From the NCBI RefSeq assembly GCF_018991925.1, contig NW_024729710.1:451398-515397 (forward strand): 64,000 nucleotides of DNA, written 5' to 3'. Positions 50,335-60,888 of the stretch are shown piece after piece. The notes under the pieces are model-generated. The model made no database searches and had not been told where the DNA came from. It saw nothing but the letters and a program-made list of their open reading frames with translations. Numbering within the stretch: position 1 is the stretch's first letter; the number at the start of each line of letters is the position of its first letter. Source of the DNA: Homarus americanus. Its lineage: Eukaryota > Arthropoda > Malacostraca > Decapoda > Nephropidae. A program made the position numbers and the translations under genes.

Positions 50335-50478
50335 TGTGTGGCCTTCATGTGTGGCTTCCATGTGTGGCCTCTATGTGTGACCTCTATGTGTGGCCTTTAT
50401 GTGTGGCCTCCAAGTGTGGCCTTCATATGTGGCCTCCAAGTGTGGCCTTTATGTGTGGCCTCCAAGTGTGGCCTCCGT
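50335..50478 (+). repeat. TGTGTGGCCTCCA short minisatellite
   Basis: About ten copies of a 12-15 bp unit (GTGTGGCCT followed by CCA, TCAT or TTAT). Confidence 0.9.
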
Positions 50479-50617
50479 GGTTATATCGAGCTAAATATAA
50501 AAAGGGTTGTTTTCGTATCCTTATATGACCCCTTCCGAGTTTGTTTGGCCTTTTTTTGGCCTTTTTCACAGCTGTTCTCATTTATTGGGCGTCTTCTAGT
50601 GATTGATCTGCTACGAT

Positions 50618-50716
50618 GTCCATTGGTAAGATGTGATGTCCATTGGTCACCTACGATGCCCATTGGTCACCTACGATGTCCATTGGTCACCTACGATGCC
50701 CATTGGTCACCTACGA
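50618..50716 (+). repeat. 20-bp minisatellite, 5 copies
   Basis: Unit CCATTGGTCACCTACGATGT with GATGC variants alternating with GATGT. Confidence 0.93.
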
Positions 50717-52365
50717 TACCCTGGTTATTTCCTGTATCTTTCCAGTCACTTGATCATTTGGAAACTTCGTGTACATCAGATTGCGTGGCGCCAATGTCGT
50801 CTTATCCTGGGGTATTTTCGTGAATCATTAACTCTCTCAAACTTGACGATGTGATTCAATATAGTTTCGTTTATATCATTGGTGTTAATTCACGTAAGAG
50901 ATTTTTTTTTCAATCTGATTCTACTGTATTAAGAACCACTTTGTAAATCCTGTCTTTAAGCCACTATGTTTCGCCCAAGTTTTCAAGTCAAATGAAAAAA
51001 ATAAATAGACGCTTGACAATTCACCAACAAGAAGTTTTAATCTCAACAAACACACTGTGATCGTGAAACACATTAAGTCTTGAACTTCGCAGCTTCTTCA
51101 GTGTAGCTAAAAATTATATGCCATTATTATCCCTCCTAGTGTGAAATCTCACTGTTCTAACTATTATTTTCTCCTGTGTTCATACCTGGGAGCTTCTGTC
51201 CTCTCTGCCAGCTACCAAATAGTTGTTTTTCGATACCAATTAATCATATATTTCAGTTTTACCTACCTGATGTACGTCAATTACCTGCCTGTCGAGAAGG
51301 TGAAAACGTAATGGTCAGACAGTCAATCAAACTAAAATTAACACCGTGTGATATGTAACCACCGCCTTCCGCCTGAAATTTCCTGCTTGTTTTGGTAATA
51401 ATTTTAGCCTGTATATGACAAGTTCGTCATTGATGTTTGTAAATTGTCGCTGTTTTTATTCGTGTTTGGAATTTATTCGTCATCAAATCACAATAACAAC
51501 AGAAATTATAATTGTCTTGGTTGTATAGTATTGAGAGGTCCACAGTCGTACTTTAGTGGTGGAGAGTGACGAGGCAACCAGGAGTAGTACAATTGCGTCA
51601 ACCTTATACTCTCAGCAGACACCGGGAATGTTAGTTAGTCGTTGGCATAAAATTATTCCAACTTGTTTTTTTCAAGTTAATTGTCATAATTATTTGTACA
51701 ACTTAAAAAAAAATTATTTCTTAATGTTATTGGCTTAACACACATACAAACAAACACACCAGCTTTAACGCCATCTGTTATTCAGGAAGGGAAACTCTCA
51801 ATATCTCCACAAGAAGCGAAACTTAGATTGCCTCCCATGTTCCCAGGATATTGACAAAATCTCTCGAGCAATTTTCATAACGATCAGGAAGCAGTCAAGG
51901 GATCGTATCTTTAAAGAGTAACTTCTCTGTATCTCATTTAGGTTGAAAAGAGAAGTAAAAGAGATAACACGATACGGAAGAGAACTCAATACAGACGTAG
52001 TTATTGATTCTCAGATGACCTCATTATGCGGCCTTAACCACGACATAGAACGGGTATATCTACATGGAGTTAGTGGTATATCTGAAGGCTTGGAGGAATA
52101 TACAATACAGTACACTCAGGATTAAAAGGTGAACGTAGGTCCCATATAATTGCCCGTTAGAGACAGTGTAGATAAAGCGCACCGTAAACTAAGCCTTTGG
52201 TACTCGAACAGGAGACCAGCACTGTATTCACTCAACCACCGCAGCCACCCAACCACTCAGGACGGAACACCAATCAGATCACCACTCAGGACGAGACGGA
52301 AATTTGTTTGTATGGAGATCAGGTCAAGGGAAATCAGAGAGACATTCTTCTTTAAAAATATTGTG
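50717..52365. other. Non-coding stretch
   Basis: Several 60-codon frames without motifs. No array. No gene recognised. Confidence 0.45.
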
Positions 52366-52485
52366 TGTTGTGTGTGTGTAGTGTTGTGTAGTGCTGTGTT
52401 GTGTTGTGTAGTGTGTGTAGTGCTGTGTTGTGTTGTGTGTGTGTTGTTGTGTTGTGTAGTGCTGTGTTGTGTTGTTCTATGTGTA
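52366..52485 (+). repeat. GTGTTGTGTAGTGCT short repeat
   Basis: Degenerate GTGTTGTGTAGT units. Cys/Val frames are by-products. Confidence 0.88.
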
Positions 52486-53232
52486 GCTCCGTATTCTCAG
52501 TATCGATATATTTTCTCTTTACTCCTGTGTGTTGTGTCATGTTCTGTGGGCCGCTATGTCGTGTAGAACTCAGTGATTTGCTTTTCACCATTATATAAAT
52601 TACCTCATTGTATATACACCTCGTCCTAACCACAAAAAGCTGCAGCGTTAATTTAATTGTCCTAATGTCTAGTCTGAAATTACTTCCATAAATCTGTTTT
52701 AAATGGCGATTAATAACGATCATTCTGTCACAGGTAAATAAGGGTGAGTATAACGCTTTCATTTCACCTTGTTGAGTGGATAATGAACTATGAATATTAA
52801 TGGGTTCGTCTGTATACCGCAAATGATGGCGCTTTTCCCCTGTTGACAACCGACGGAAGACACTATTAACTATAGTCTATTGGGAAGGGAAACTGGCGAC
52901 GTTCATCATGTGGTGGGCTGTGATGGGTCCAGTGTTGCCATATCGCTCTTCTTGTTTATTGCAGTTTTCTATGAATTTTTACTGAGAAAATTCGAGAAAG
53001 GGTAATGCACTTCATTTTATCTGCCTTGTTTCAACATTTTCACTTCACATCATCCTTTCCATACGTGTACACTCCTTAATATTATCAAATACATAATTAG
53101 TGTTTTATGAATAACAAAACTATTTATACGGCCTCGAGAACCTTTTTAATTTACTTGATTAATTTACACCAGGTAACACAGTCAGTCCTGAAGTGAATAC
53201 CCGATACCGACACAAACTCTAGTACATCTCTA
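52486..53232. other. Non-coding stretch
   Basis: A hAT-like end motif (CAGTGTTGCCATATC) at 52931 has no visible partner. No gene. Confidence 0.5.
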
Positions 53233-53577
53233 TATCATTATTCTTTGTGTTACGTAGTTCATTGTGTCACTATTCTTCGTGTTACGTAGTTCATTGTGTC
53301 ACTATTCTTTGTGTTACGTAGTTCATTGTGTCACTATTCTTTGTGTTACGTAGTTCATTGTGTCACTATTCTTTGTGTTACGTAGTTCATTGTGTCACTA
53401 TTCTTCGTGTTACGTAGTTCATTGTGTCACTATTCTTCGTGTTACGTAGTTCATTGTGTCACTATTCTTCGTGTTACGTAGTTCATTGTGTCACTATTCT
53501 TCGTGTTACGTAGTTCATTGTGTCACTATTCTTCGTGTTACGTAGTTCATTGTGTCACTATTCTTCGTGTTACGTAG
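53233..53577 (+). repeat. 32-bp minisatellite, 11 copies
   Basis: Unit GTGTCACTATTCTTCGTGTT plus ACGTAGTTCATT, with no spacer between copies. Only one site varies: copies 1, 3, 4 and 5 carry CTTTG, copies 2 and 6-11 carry CTTCG. Confidence 0.97.
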
Positions 53578-53962
53578 CCAACCAAAATATGTCACCGCTT
53601 CCCTGATTCTGTAGACCTTCCCTCAGCCACTCCCGCTGAGGACCATCTATGTATCACTCAGCGTTAAACAGTAGTATTAGGTGAAGAAACTACTACTCTT
53701 GTTTGCTTGTAACTTGCTTGAGCAGTTGTTTCTTGCTTGTAGTCAAAAACACGAACTGTATTAGTGGTGAAGTTGTTTATGGTGATTCAGCACTATACTT
53801 GTTGTGAGGAGAGTCAGCACTGTAGTTATGGTGAGGTGAGATACTTTAAGACACTAGTTTTTCTTCCCGCCATCTTGGATGAGTTTCATGTCCGGTCGTG
53901 AAATGAAGAGAAAATACGAGTCCTTTAATTTTCCCTCAAATTCTCCCCAGAGTTCAGAAAAT

Positions 53963-53965
<3 letters not shown>
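53578..53965. other. Non-coding stretch
   Basis: Nothing identifiable. Confidence 0.5.

Positions 53966-54012
<47 letters not shown>
53966..54012 (+). repeat. (GT)n microsatellite
   Basis: 23 GT units. Confidence 0.96.
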
Positions 54013-54014
<2 letters not shown>

Positions 54015-55588
54015 CTTAAACCATATTTAATAGTATTTTCCTACTTCATAAAATCAATCCTTTTTTCCTTCCCTATTTTCCCATAGTTTCCACCAATTAT
54101 TTCCACTGGACACCTCATCAGTCAAAACCTTAATAACTTCCATTCAATTTATCTCCCCCTCTCTCTCTCAAGGGTGCCAGCACTCATAGACTCGTAAAAA
54201 AAAGCAACACATCAAAGTCTCATTGCAATTTCCTTCCATTTTGGCAGCCATGTTAAGCCGTAGTGAAATTCCTCATTACACGTTGTCCAGTTCAGGGGAA
54301 TCTAATAATCATTCCTTTTTGATAATTTAGGTAGAAAATTTACTCTGAGCTGCGATTTGATTGTTTGTGTTGTAATTGATTTAAATGACTGTTTACATGT
54401 GTTTATAGATCTATAGGTAAGGAAATATTTAATAATCGTTCCTTTCAGATTTATTTGTTGTGTGTGAGTCTGACTGAACCAGTTAAATACAGTCTAACAT
54501 CTCCAGTTAGTGTGAAAAGGGAAATTCGTCTGTTAAATGAGTCGCCACACTCATTTACGGAGGGTAATAATGTACAAACACCAAAGAAGTCTAAGAAGTC
54601 TCCTTTATGTTGTTATATTAGTGACTCAGGTTTGTTCACGTCTCTCAAGCCGAGGAAATAATTTAACGTATAAAAAACAAGAATAATCCATTGTTTCGTG
54701 GTTTAAATTGTGTCCTGGTTTAAATTGTATCGTGGTTTTAATAATCTAGTTAGTCGTGTTTTGACAGCACTAGTTTAAGGAAAATACATAAAGTACGAAT
54801 CTTTGTACCGGAGCTTCAGTAGATGCAAACCCTGGCTATGAACTGGTCACTTATCAAGGTAAATATCAAACTAGTGAAGGTGTTAGTGTAAATTAATATA
54901 GTCACCGCTGGAGACTGTCACATGGCATCGTTTTCTTTAACTCCTGAAATACCTTATGTGTTACCATGGCAAAAATATGGTAATTTTGGTGCGATTTTTT
55001 TCCGAAAGTTTATCACATCAACATTTTCACGTGTGGATCTAAGCTGTGCCACGTTTAGTGCAAATCAGCAAACCAGCTTTCGAGTTATTAGGAGACACTG
55101 GTAGACAATAGAGACACAGACAGAGGAAATAGTTCAGATTTGACACATATCCTCACAAGGAAACCGTAAATAAACTAAATACCTCTTTAGAGACTCATTT
55201 CCATCGATTGATATTGACTGTCATGTGTTGAGATAATGGCCACCGTTACCTGTTGTCACTTGTGTTTTTGTTCTGCATCTGTTTATAAAGTTACGTGTAT
55301 TTGTTCTTAAACTTATGAACCTTATGCTTCTAAGATAAAGTTTTCCCGTATGATGAATTACCTTCACCATAACATAAAAAAATTTCCTCTTTCTTTTACT
55401 TAAAATTGACGTATGAGAGAATTTACATACACTACCAAGACACACAATGGCTGCATCTGTATTATAAACTCAACGTGTGGGCGTCACTGTCAACTATTGC
55501 ATGACATTAGCAAAGTCCCTCAACTTACTCCTTCATCAGTCTTGATATTAAGTGGAGGAGTCGTATCCGGTAGCCGAAGCGGGGCGGA
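54013..55588. other. Non-coding stretch
   Basis: A 68-codon frame at 54455-54661 and a 60-codon frame at 54922-55104 have ordinary composition but no motif I recognise. No array. Confidence 0.45.
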
Positions 55589-55609
55589 GGAGGAGGAGGA
55601 GGAGGAGGT
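55589..55609 (+). repeat. (GGA)n microsatellite
   Basis: Seven GGA triplets. Confidence 0.93.
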
Positions 55610-56402
55610 AGATTTTTTTTTGTATTAGATGGGAGACAGATCTTATGGCAGTTAACGAAACATTATAGGAACTAAAACAAAAGCGTAAGTTATAACATTA
55701 AATCTCTATTAAGGACGTGCCGATTACAGACAAATCTACCCTTTTTGCGAAGTTCCACGAAGCTATGGGCAAAGAGCCTAAAAGATAATTTATCAGCCAT
55801 CCTAACAGGTTTGATACCATGCTTAAGTAAACTGTGTAAACCGTCAAGCTGATTATTATCGTCACATCTGGCTCCGCGAAGTGAAAAAAATTGGGACCAT
55901 GGCCTTACACGTATACGGATTCATATTTTAGTCTCAAAGAGTGAAGGACAAATGTTAAGTTGATCCCGTGTAAATAATTCGTGCCACGGAGCTCAGATAA
56001 CACGGCTAGTGAAAATGATTCTCTCTTTCCTATTGCCCTCCTCATCTTTTCCTTCATCCCTCCCCTCCCCCCTCCCTCCCTCCATCCCCCTCTCCGTTTC
56101 TACTTTATCCATTTGTTTTGCTATAATCCCCAGAAGAAGTTTCCGCCTCAGCAAACCAAATCTCTCCCGCGAGCTTCACCTCCTGCGTTTAATCTTCTCT
56201 CGTTTCTTCGTCTCGGTTTCCTTCCTTTCTTTCTTTATTTACGACATCTGTTTCATTATTTTATTAATTCACGTTTAATTCAACCAGTTTCCCGTATCCC
56301 GTGGTCACTGTGTCACGTAAACATCACTCATTACCATCCCAAATTTCACACACACCATCAGCTGATTTATTTTTTACTTTGCGTCATCTGGGACTCTGCT
56401 AT
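55610..56402. other. Non-coding stretch
   Basis: Pyrimidine-rich at 56030-56100. No gene seen. Confidence 0.5.
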
Positions 56403-56492
56403 GTTTACCTTCATCAGCTGATTCCGTGTGGTCTCTACCTCCATCAGCTGATTCCGTGTGGTCTCTACCTCCATCAGCTGATCTTGTGCTAA
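56403..56492 (+). repeat. 30-bp minisatellite, 3 copies
   Basis: Unit CATCAGCTGATTCCGTGTGG plus TCTCTACCTC, at about 56413, 56443 and 56473. Each carries CAGCTG. Confidence 0.92.
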
Positions 56493-56898
56493 ATATATCC
56501 TCTTCTGTTGACATTTTTTTTTCCAGCGTTTACTTCCACCTGATGTACCTGTATTTATATTGTTACCTGTAGAAGTTGATCCTACGCAGCGTTTATGTCT
56601 GCCAGTTGGTCTTGTTTCGCGTTTACTTTCCTTATATTATTGATATAGTCAGCCTCTTGACCTCATCTGTATTACAGGTAGTTGAGGCTGAGTGAGTTAG
56701 TATGTACAGTACAAGTACACGCAGTACTTGTTCATATTCTCAGTTTACACACACAGTATACCATGTGAATCTTTTATCTCCACATACAATACAATCATAG
56801 TGCTTCATATTTGTTTGTTTTTTATCAAACTCTTAAGTGGGGCAAATTTTATATCCCTTCCCATACAGGAATTGCCTAGTTTACACTACAGGTAGTCA
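56493..56898. other. Non-coding stretch
   Basis: Nothing identifiable. Confidence 0.5.
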
Positions 56899-57268
56899 AG
56901 GGGCGACTTAATTGAAGTTTATAAACAACTCAGAGGGCATTACTCAGTCGAGGGTTCATACCTGGAGCTGGGGGACGTGCCCCACTAGCCTAGCGGGGCG
57001 GGTGGTCACAGCTTATGGTTGAAGAAGCCACAAGTTCGGAATATTGTCAAGGCAAACTTTTTCTGAGTTTGTAAACTCTTGGCACACTCTGCCAGAGAGT
57101 GTGACAGCACCGAGAGTGAGCTCCTTCAAGACCAGACTTGACCAACACTGGCGCAGGTGCAGATACATTCTGGAGCCAGTGTTTGCCCAGTACTTGCCAT
57201 TGACGACATGCACCCTGTCTGGCATTGAGGATCTGTTTGGTGGGGTTCTTGGCCAGCCAGATATTTGC
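56899..57268 (+). pseudogene. C-terminal fragment of a non-LTR retrotransposon polymerase
   Basis: The end of a reverse-transcriptase polyprotein, in pieces. Frame one (56899 on) reads RGDLIEVYKQLRG, a motif typical of the last part of CR1/L2/Rex-like polymerases. It passes an in-frame TAG at about 56986 and reaches VRNIVKANFF. After a one-base frame change near 57056 a second frame continues FSEFVNSWHTLPESV and VSSFKTRLDQHW, matching the usual ending in which Trp-Asn-x-Leu-Pro is followed by Ser-Phe-Lys-x-Arg-Leu-Asp. The catalytic reverse-transcriptase core is absent, and the 3' end runs into a CAGC repeat. It is an old, dead 5'-truncated copy. Family assignment beyond CR1/L2-like is uncertain. 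Confidence 0.72.
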
Positions 57269-57269
57269 C

Positions 57270-57350
57270 TCAGCCCAGCCAGCCATTCACCTCAGCCAGC
57301 CAGCCGTTCACCTCAGCCAGCCAGCCGTTCACTTCAGCTAGTCAGCCGTA
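57270..57350 (+). repeat. CAGCCAGCC short repeat
   Basis: Three copies of a ~24-bp unit with CAGCCAGCCGTTCACCT, directly after the retrotransposon fragment. Confidence 0.88.
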
Positions 57351-57404
57351 AACCTCAAGCCAGCCTCAGAGCCAAACAATCTAAAATAAATAACAAACCC
57401 TTCC

Positions 57405-57985
57405 CCGCATCCACACACCCTACCTCCCATCCACCCATCCTTCCTCCCACCCACCCCCTCCTCCCATCCACACACCCTACCTCCCATCCACACACTCTCC
57501 CTCCCATCCACCCACCCTTTCTCCCACCCACCCTCCTCCCATCCACACACACCCTACCCAACCACACACCCCTTCTCCCCATCCACATGCCCTCCAACCA
57601 CACACCCCTTCCCTCCCCATCCACACACCCCACCCAACCACACACCCTTCCTCCCATCCACACACCCCACCTCCAACCACACACCTTCCTCCCCATCCAC
57701 ACACACCCCTACCTCCAACCACACAATCTCTCCTCCCATCCACACACCCCACAGCCCATCCACACACTTTACTCCCATCCACACACCCTACCTCCAACCA
57801 CACACCCTACCTCCCATCCACACACCCCTACCTCATCCACACACCCCACTCCAACCACACCCCCTCCTCCCATCCACACACCCTACCTCCCATCGACACA
57901 CCCTACCTCCAACCCACACACCCTACCTTCCATCCACACACCCTACCTCCAACCACACACCCTTCATCCCATCTACACACCCCAG
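57405..57985 (+). repeat. ~20-bp CCATCCACACACCCTACCTC minisatellite
   Basis: About 27 imperfect copies alternating CCTCCCATCCACACACCCTA with CCTCCAACCACACACC. Pro/His/Thr frames on plus and Gly/Trp/Val frames on minus are by-products. Confidence 0.93.
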
Positions 57986-58086
57986 AAAGAAAAATAAATT
58001 AATATGTGATGATTTTGATATTCTTCATGAGCAAAGAGCGAGTCATCAGTCGAACATTAACTCACGTCTCACGGCCTAAAACCCCA

Positions 58087-58087
<1 letters not shown>

Positions 58088-58150
<63 letters not shown>

Positions 58151-58200
58151 TTTATAAAAATAATAATAGTAATAATAGTAATAATAATAAGAATAGTAAT
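58088..58200 (+). repeat. (AAT)n microsatellite
   Basis: About 22 pure AAT triplets to 58152, then interrupted copies (AATAGT) to 58200. The poly-Asn frame is an artefact. Confidence 0.96.
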
Positions 58201-58704
58201 GGAAGTATTACCTTATGCTAACCGTGGAAGCCAACTGCTTGTTTGGTTGTGGACTAGTTTAGTGACGTAAGAGCGGATCGTTGACGAAGCTTCGAAACTC
58301 ATGACTATCTTTCGTTAATAATTATCAGTTTTATTTTAGCTAATGGTGGATAGAAGTGATTTAAGAAAATTATTGAGATTATAGATGGCGGACCAATCGT
58401 GTATGGTGTTCTTTCCGCCGCCCAGTCGATTATTTTCATATGAATCAGTAAAGCGAACCAATGAATTAAGGAATCGAGGCACCTCGGGTTCGCCACCTGC
58501 CAGTGATCATTAAATGTACGGCAGTGGAGGCGGCAACATGTGTGTGTGTGTGTGGTCATACAGTATTTGATCGCTATTTCCATGTTTTACGTTTGCTGTT
58601 TGTGGATTACCTCGTGTTTGTGGCGTCGTGAGGACTTGCAGGACTCTACGTTGTGGTTATTAGCAGTTGAGTGAAGGTAAGGTGATAACAAGTTGTGTTG
58701 TTGT
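58201..58704. other. Non-coding stretch
   Basis: Short (GT)7 at 58540-58554. No gene seen. Confidence 0.5.
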
Positions 58705-58712
58705 ACTGTGGG
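58705..58712 (+). repeat. Target-site duplication, left copy
   Basis: ACTGTGGG, identical to 59405-59412 on the other side of the hAT-type element. Confidence 0.9.
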
Positions 58713-59404
58713 CAGTGCCGGATTTAGACCTGTGGAGGCCCCCCTCATTATAACTACCCAAGAGGGTGGGGTGGCGAGTGAAGCGAGCCTAAACATCTGG
58801 GAGTTCCTGGGTGCGCTGTAAGCCCCCCGGGAAAATTTTGAAATTTTAACACTTTGGAGAATTTTGAAGCCATATGCAGTTATATTGAGGAAATAAGAAC
58901 TTAGAGAAATTTTTAATTAACTGTATATTTATTGATAGTGTACAAACACACACACACACACACACACAAGTGAGACATGACTGGAGTCATTCATGTGGTT
59001 TTAAGTTGTGGTTTCCATTCGTAATGGAAGTGATAATGAAAAAAATATTTTATTTTTTTTTTTAATCTCAATTTCGTTATTCCATGTAGTTCATTTTTAA
59101 TCAATATGTGTTTGTGGAATTCTAAATATATTATTAGCAACACAAAAAATAGCATTCATTAAAAATATACGGTTCATAGGAAAACCAGGTATTCATGAAT
59201 TTCAAGGAGTAGCTAGCCTAATTTCTATCACGCTTCTTGCTGAACATAGTTTTACGTGATGGAATAGATAAACATGAATTTTAAAGAATGAAAATAATCC
59301 AAATGAATAAACAAATGAATAAAATATTGTATTATGTGGAGGCCCCCAGATTGTGGAGGCCCCTGGGCAGCTGCCCACTTTGCCCACCCCTGAATCCGGC
59401 CCTG
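58713..59404. mobile_element. Non-autonomous hAT-type DNA transposon, complete
   Basis: A 692-bp element bounded by terminal inverted repeats. The left end reads CAGTGCCGGATTTAG; the right end, read inward on the minus strand, reads CAGGGCCGGATTCAG, matching at 13 of 15 positions. It is flanked by a perfect 8-bp duplication ACTGTGGG (58705-58712 and 59405-59412). CAG-starting ends plus an 8-bp target duplication are the hallmarks of the hAT superfamily. The inside has no transposase frame; it is AT-rich, includes a short (AC)n at 58945-58968, and carries TGTGGAGGCCCC near both ends in the same orientation. It must have been moved in trans by a transposase from elsewhere. The intact duplication implies a fairly recent insertion. 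Confidence 0.88.
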
Positions 59405-59412
59405 ACTGTGGG
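59405..59412 (+). repeat. Target-site duplication, right copy
   Basis: ACTGTGGG, the second copy of the 8-bp duplication made on insertion. Confidence 0.9.
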
Positions 59413-59474
59413 GTCCAGGGAGAAGGAGGCGGTAGTGTAGCTCTCCGCCGTGTGTACAGGAGTTGTGGATGCCG

Positions 59475-59812
59475 TGGCTCGAACAGAAAATACTGCTATT
59501 AAGATGGCTATTAACCTAAGCTAGTATGTGGTATAGACAGATAATACTGCTATTAAGATGGCTATTAACGTAAGCTAGTATGTGGATAGACAGAAAATAC
59601 TGCTATTAAGATGGCTATTAACCAAAGTTCGCATGTGGTATAGACAGAAAATACTGCTATTAAGATGGCTATTAACCAAAGTTCGCATGTGGTATAGACA
59701 GAAAATACTGCTATTAAGATGGCTATTAACCAAAGTTCGCATGTGGTATAGACAGATAATACTGCTATTAAGATGGCTATTAACCTAAGCTAATATGTGG
59801 ATATATGAATAA
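59475..59812 (+). repeat. 54-bp minisatellite, 6 copies
   Basis: Core TACTGCTATTAAGATGGCTA recurs at 59491, 59545, 59599, 59652, 59705 and 59760. Two subtypes alternate in blocks: outer copies end CCTAAGCTAGTATGTGG, the inner three end CCAAAGTTCGCATGTGG. Begins 60 bp after the hAT-type element. Confidence 0.93.
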
Positions 59813-60121
59813 AATCCTAGAATTAGCATCGGTACATTGTTGTTGCAGTGCGGGGTACTTATCCACCTGTACTGGGACCTTGATTTTGCATGAATTTATT
59901 GAGTAAAAATCATACATACATACATGAGGGTTATCAACCTGGTTATGTCATGTTAAACACCTTGTTCAGTTGAAGTTTTTGCTAGGGTAAGAGTGGTAGG
60001 TATCGTCACCGGGGCCCATATGCTGCTATTGCTGAAGTAAATTATGTAATGGGATCACTAACCAACATTTCCAATATAATTATTTGCCCTTGATAGTGTA
60101 AATACCTAGAGCGTCACTTGG
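59813..60121. other. Non-coding stretch
   Basis: Nothing identifiable. Confidence 0.5.
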
Positions 60122-60888
60122 ATCAATTCAATTCAATTTCAATTGTTTATTCCTTGATAGAGGAAGCGGGATCCTAGTGGTCACTAGGTACCCCTGTACA
60201 ATAACACCAGAAGCATATGGCAAGTGTCACAAGTATATACAGTATAAATAATATAAAGGGGCTTACTAAACCCCAAGGAAGGAAGAATATTCCTTTGACA
60301 GATAATCAATGTTATTTACAAATATCTGGCCAGTATGGGGAGGATCATCGTGTCTCCGTCAGGGGGTCGTGGAGTGGTGGTCCAGCAGGCGTCACGGAAG
60401 CGTTGTGTGTGGGGACAACTTAGGAGGTAGTGGATAAGGGTGCTGCTGTCGGGTCTTCTGCATAATGCACAAGAGCGTTGCTCAGGGGATACGGTGATAC
60501 CAATCTCCCAAGCAAAGTCATACCCAATGATGATACGGGCAGCAATCACGTCCCCTTTCCGCGACCCTTTCCCATAGACGTACGAGAGGTCAGGAAGTTT
60601 ACGGAGGACATCGTACCAGGTGGGCGGGGAGTCCAGGGGGATGGCTGCTTCCCGAGCTTCACTTTGTTTGCGGCGAATTTGGGTCCTAAGCTGTAAAAGT
60701 GTTCGAGGAACAACGAAGTCAGGTGTGGCCTTGTTGCAGCCAGTCTTGGCAAGGCCATCTGCTGCCTCATTCCCCAATATACCGACATGACTGGGTATCC
60801 ATAGGAATGTCACAGGACGGCCTGCATCCTGAAGTGTGGATGTTAACCCTCGTATTCGGAGGATGAGGTCCTTATTTTCCCATGATCC
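60122..60888 (-). mobile_element. 5'-truncated non-LTR retrotransposon, 3' end
   Basis: Read on the minus strand: the end of a polymerase open frame (60888 to 60316), a ~165-nt 3' untranslated region, an AATAAA signal (60151-60146) and a short tail of ATTGA units to 60122. Short-unit tails instead of poly-A occur in I-type and related non-LTR elements. The 5' side stops where the ~315-bp satellite begins, so endonuclease and reverse-transcriptase domains are missing. The clade is probably one with an RNase H domain (I, R1 or LOA groups). Cannot transpose. Confidence 0.8.
60316..60888 (-). pseudogene. Non-LTR retrotransposon RNase H C-terminus (partial)
   Basis: An uninterrupted minus-strand frame of about 190 codons, entering from the truncation point without its own start. 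It opens with WENKDLILRIRGLTSTLQDA, then VTFLWIPSHVGILGNEAADG, the classic end of a retrotransposon RNase H with the conserved His (SHVG) and the last acidic residue (AAD). The upstream catalytic acids are lost. Downstream lies CALCRRPDSS and HYLLSC, a Cys-x2-Cys-x9-His-x4-Cys zinc-binding pattern common at the C-terminus of these polymerases. The frame ends PILARYL and a stop at 60316. The lack of internal stops suggests a fairly young copy. A start codon at 60813 would cut the domain, so it is not real. Confidence 0.85.

Noticed and set aside
48906..52945. hAT-like ends CAGTGTTGCC at 48906 and 52931
   Set aside because: Both have the same orientation and no inverted partner or 8-bp duplication was found.
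53233..53577. Possible CRISPR array (32-bp repeats)
   Set aside because: Copies are contiguous with no spacers and the DNA is eukaryotic.
57044..57997. 317-codon plus-strand frame as a single gene
   Set aside because: Only the first ~75 codons are retrotransposon-derived; the rest is the CCATCCACACACC minisatellite.
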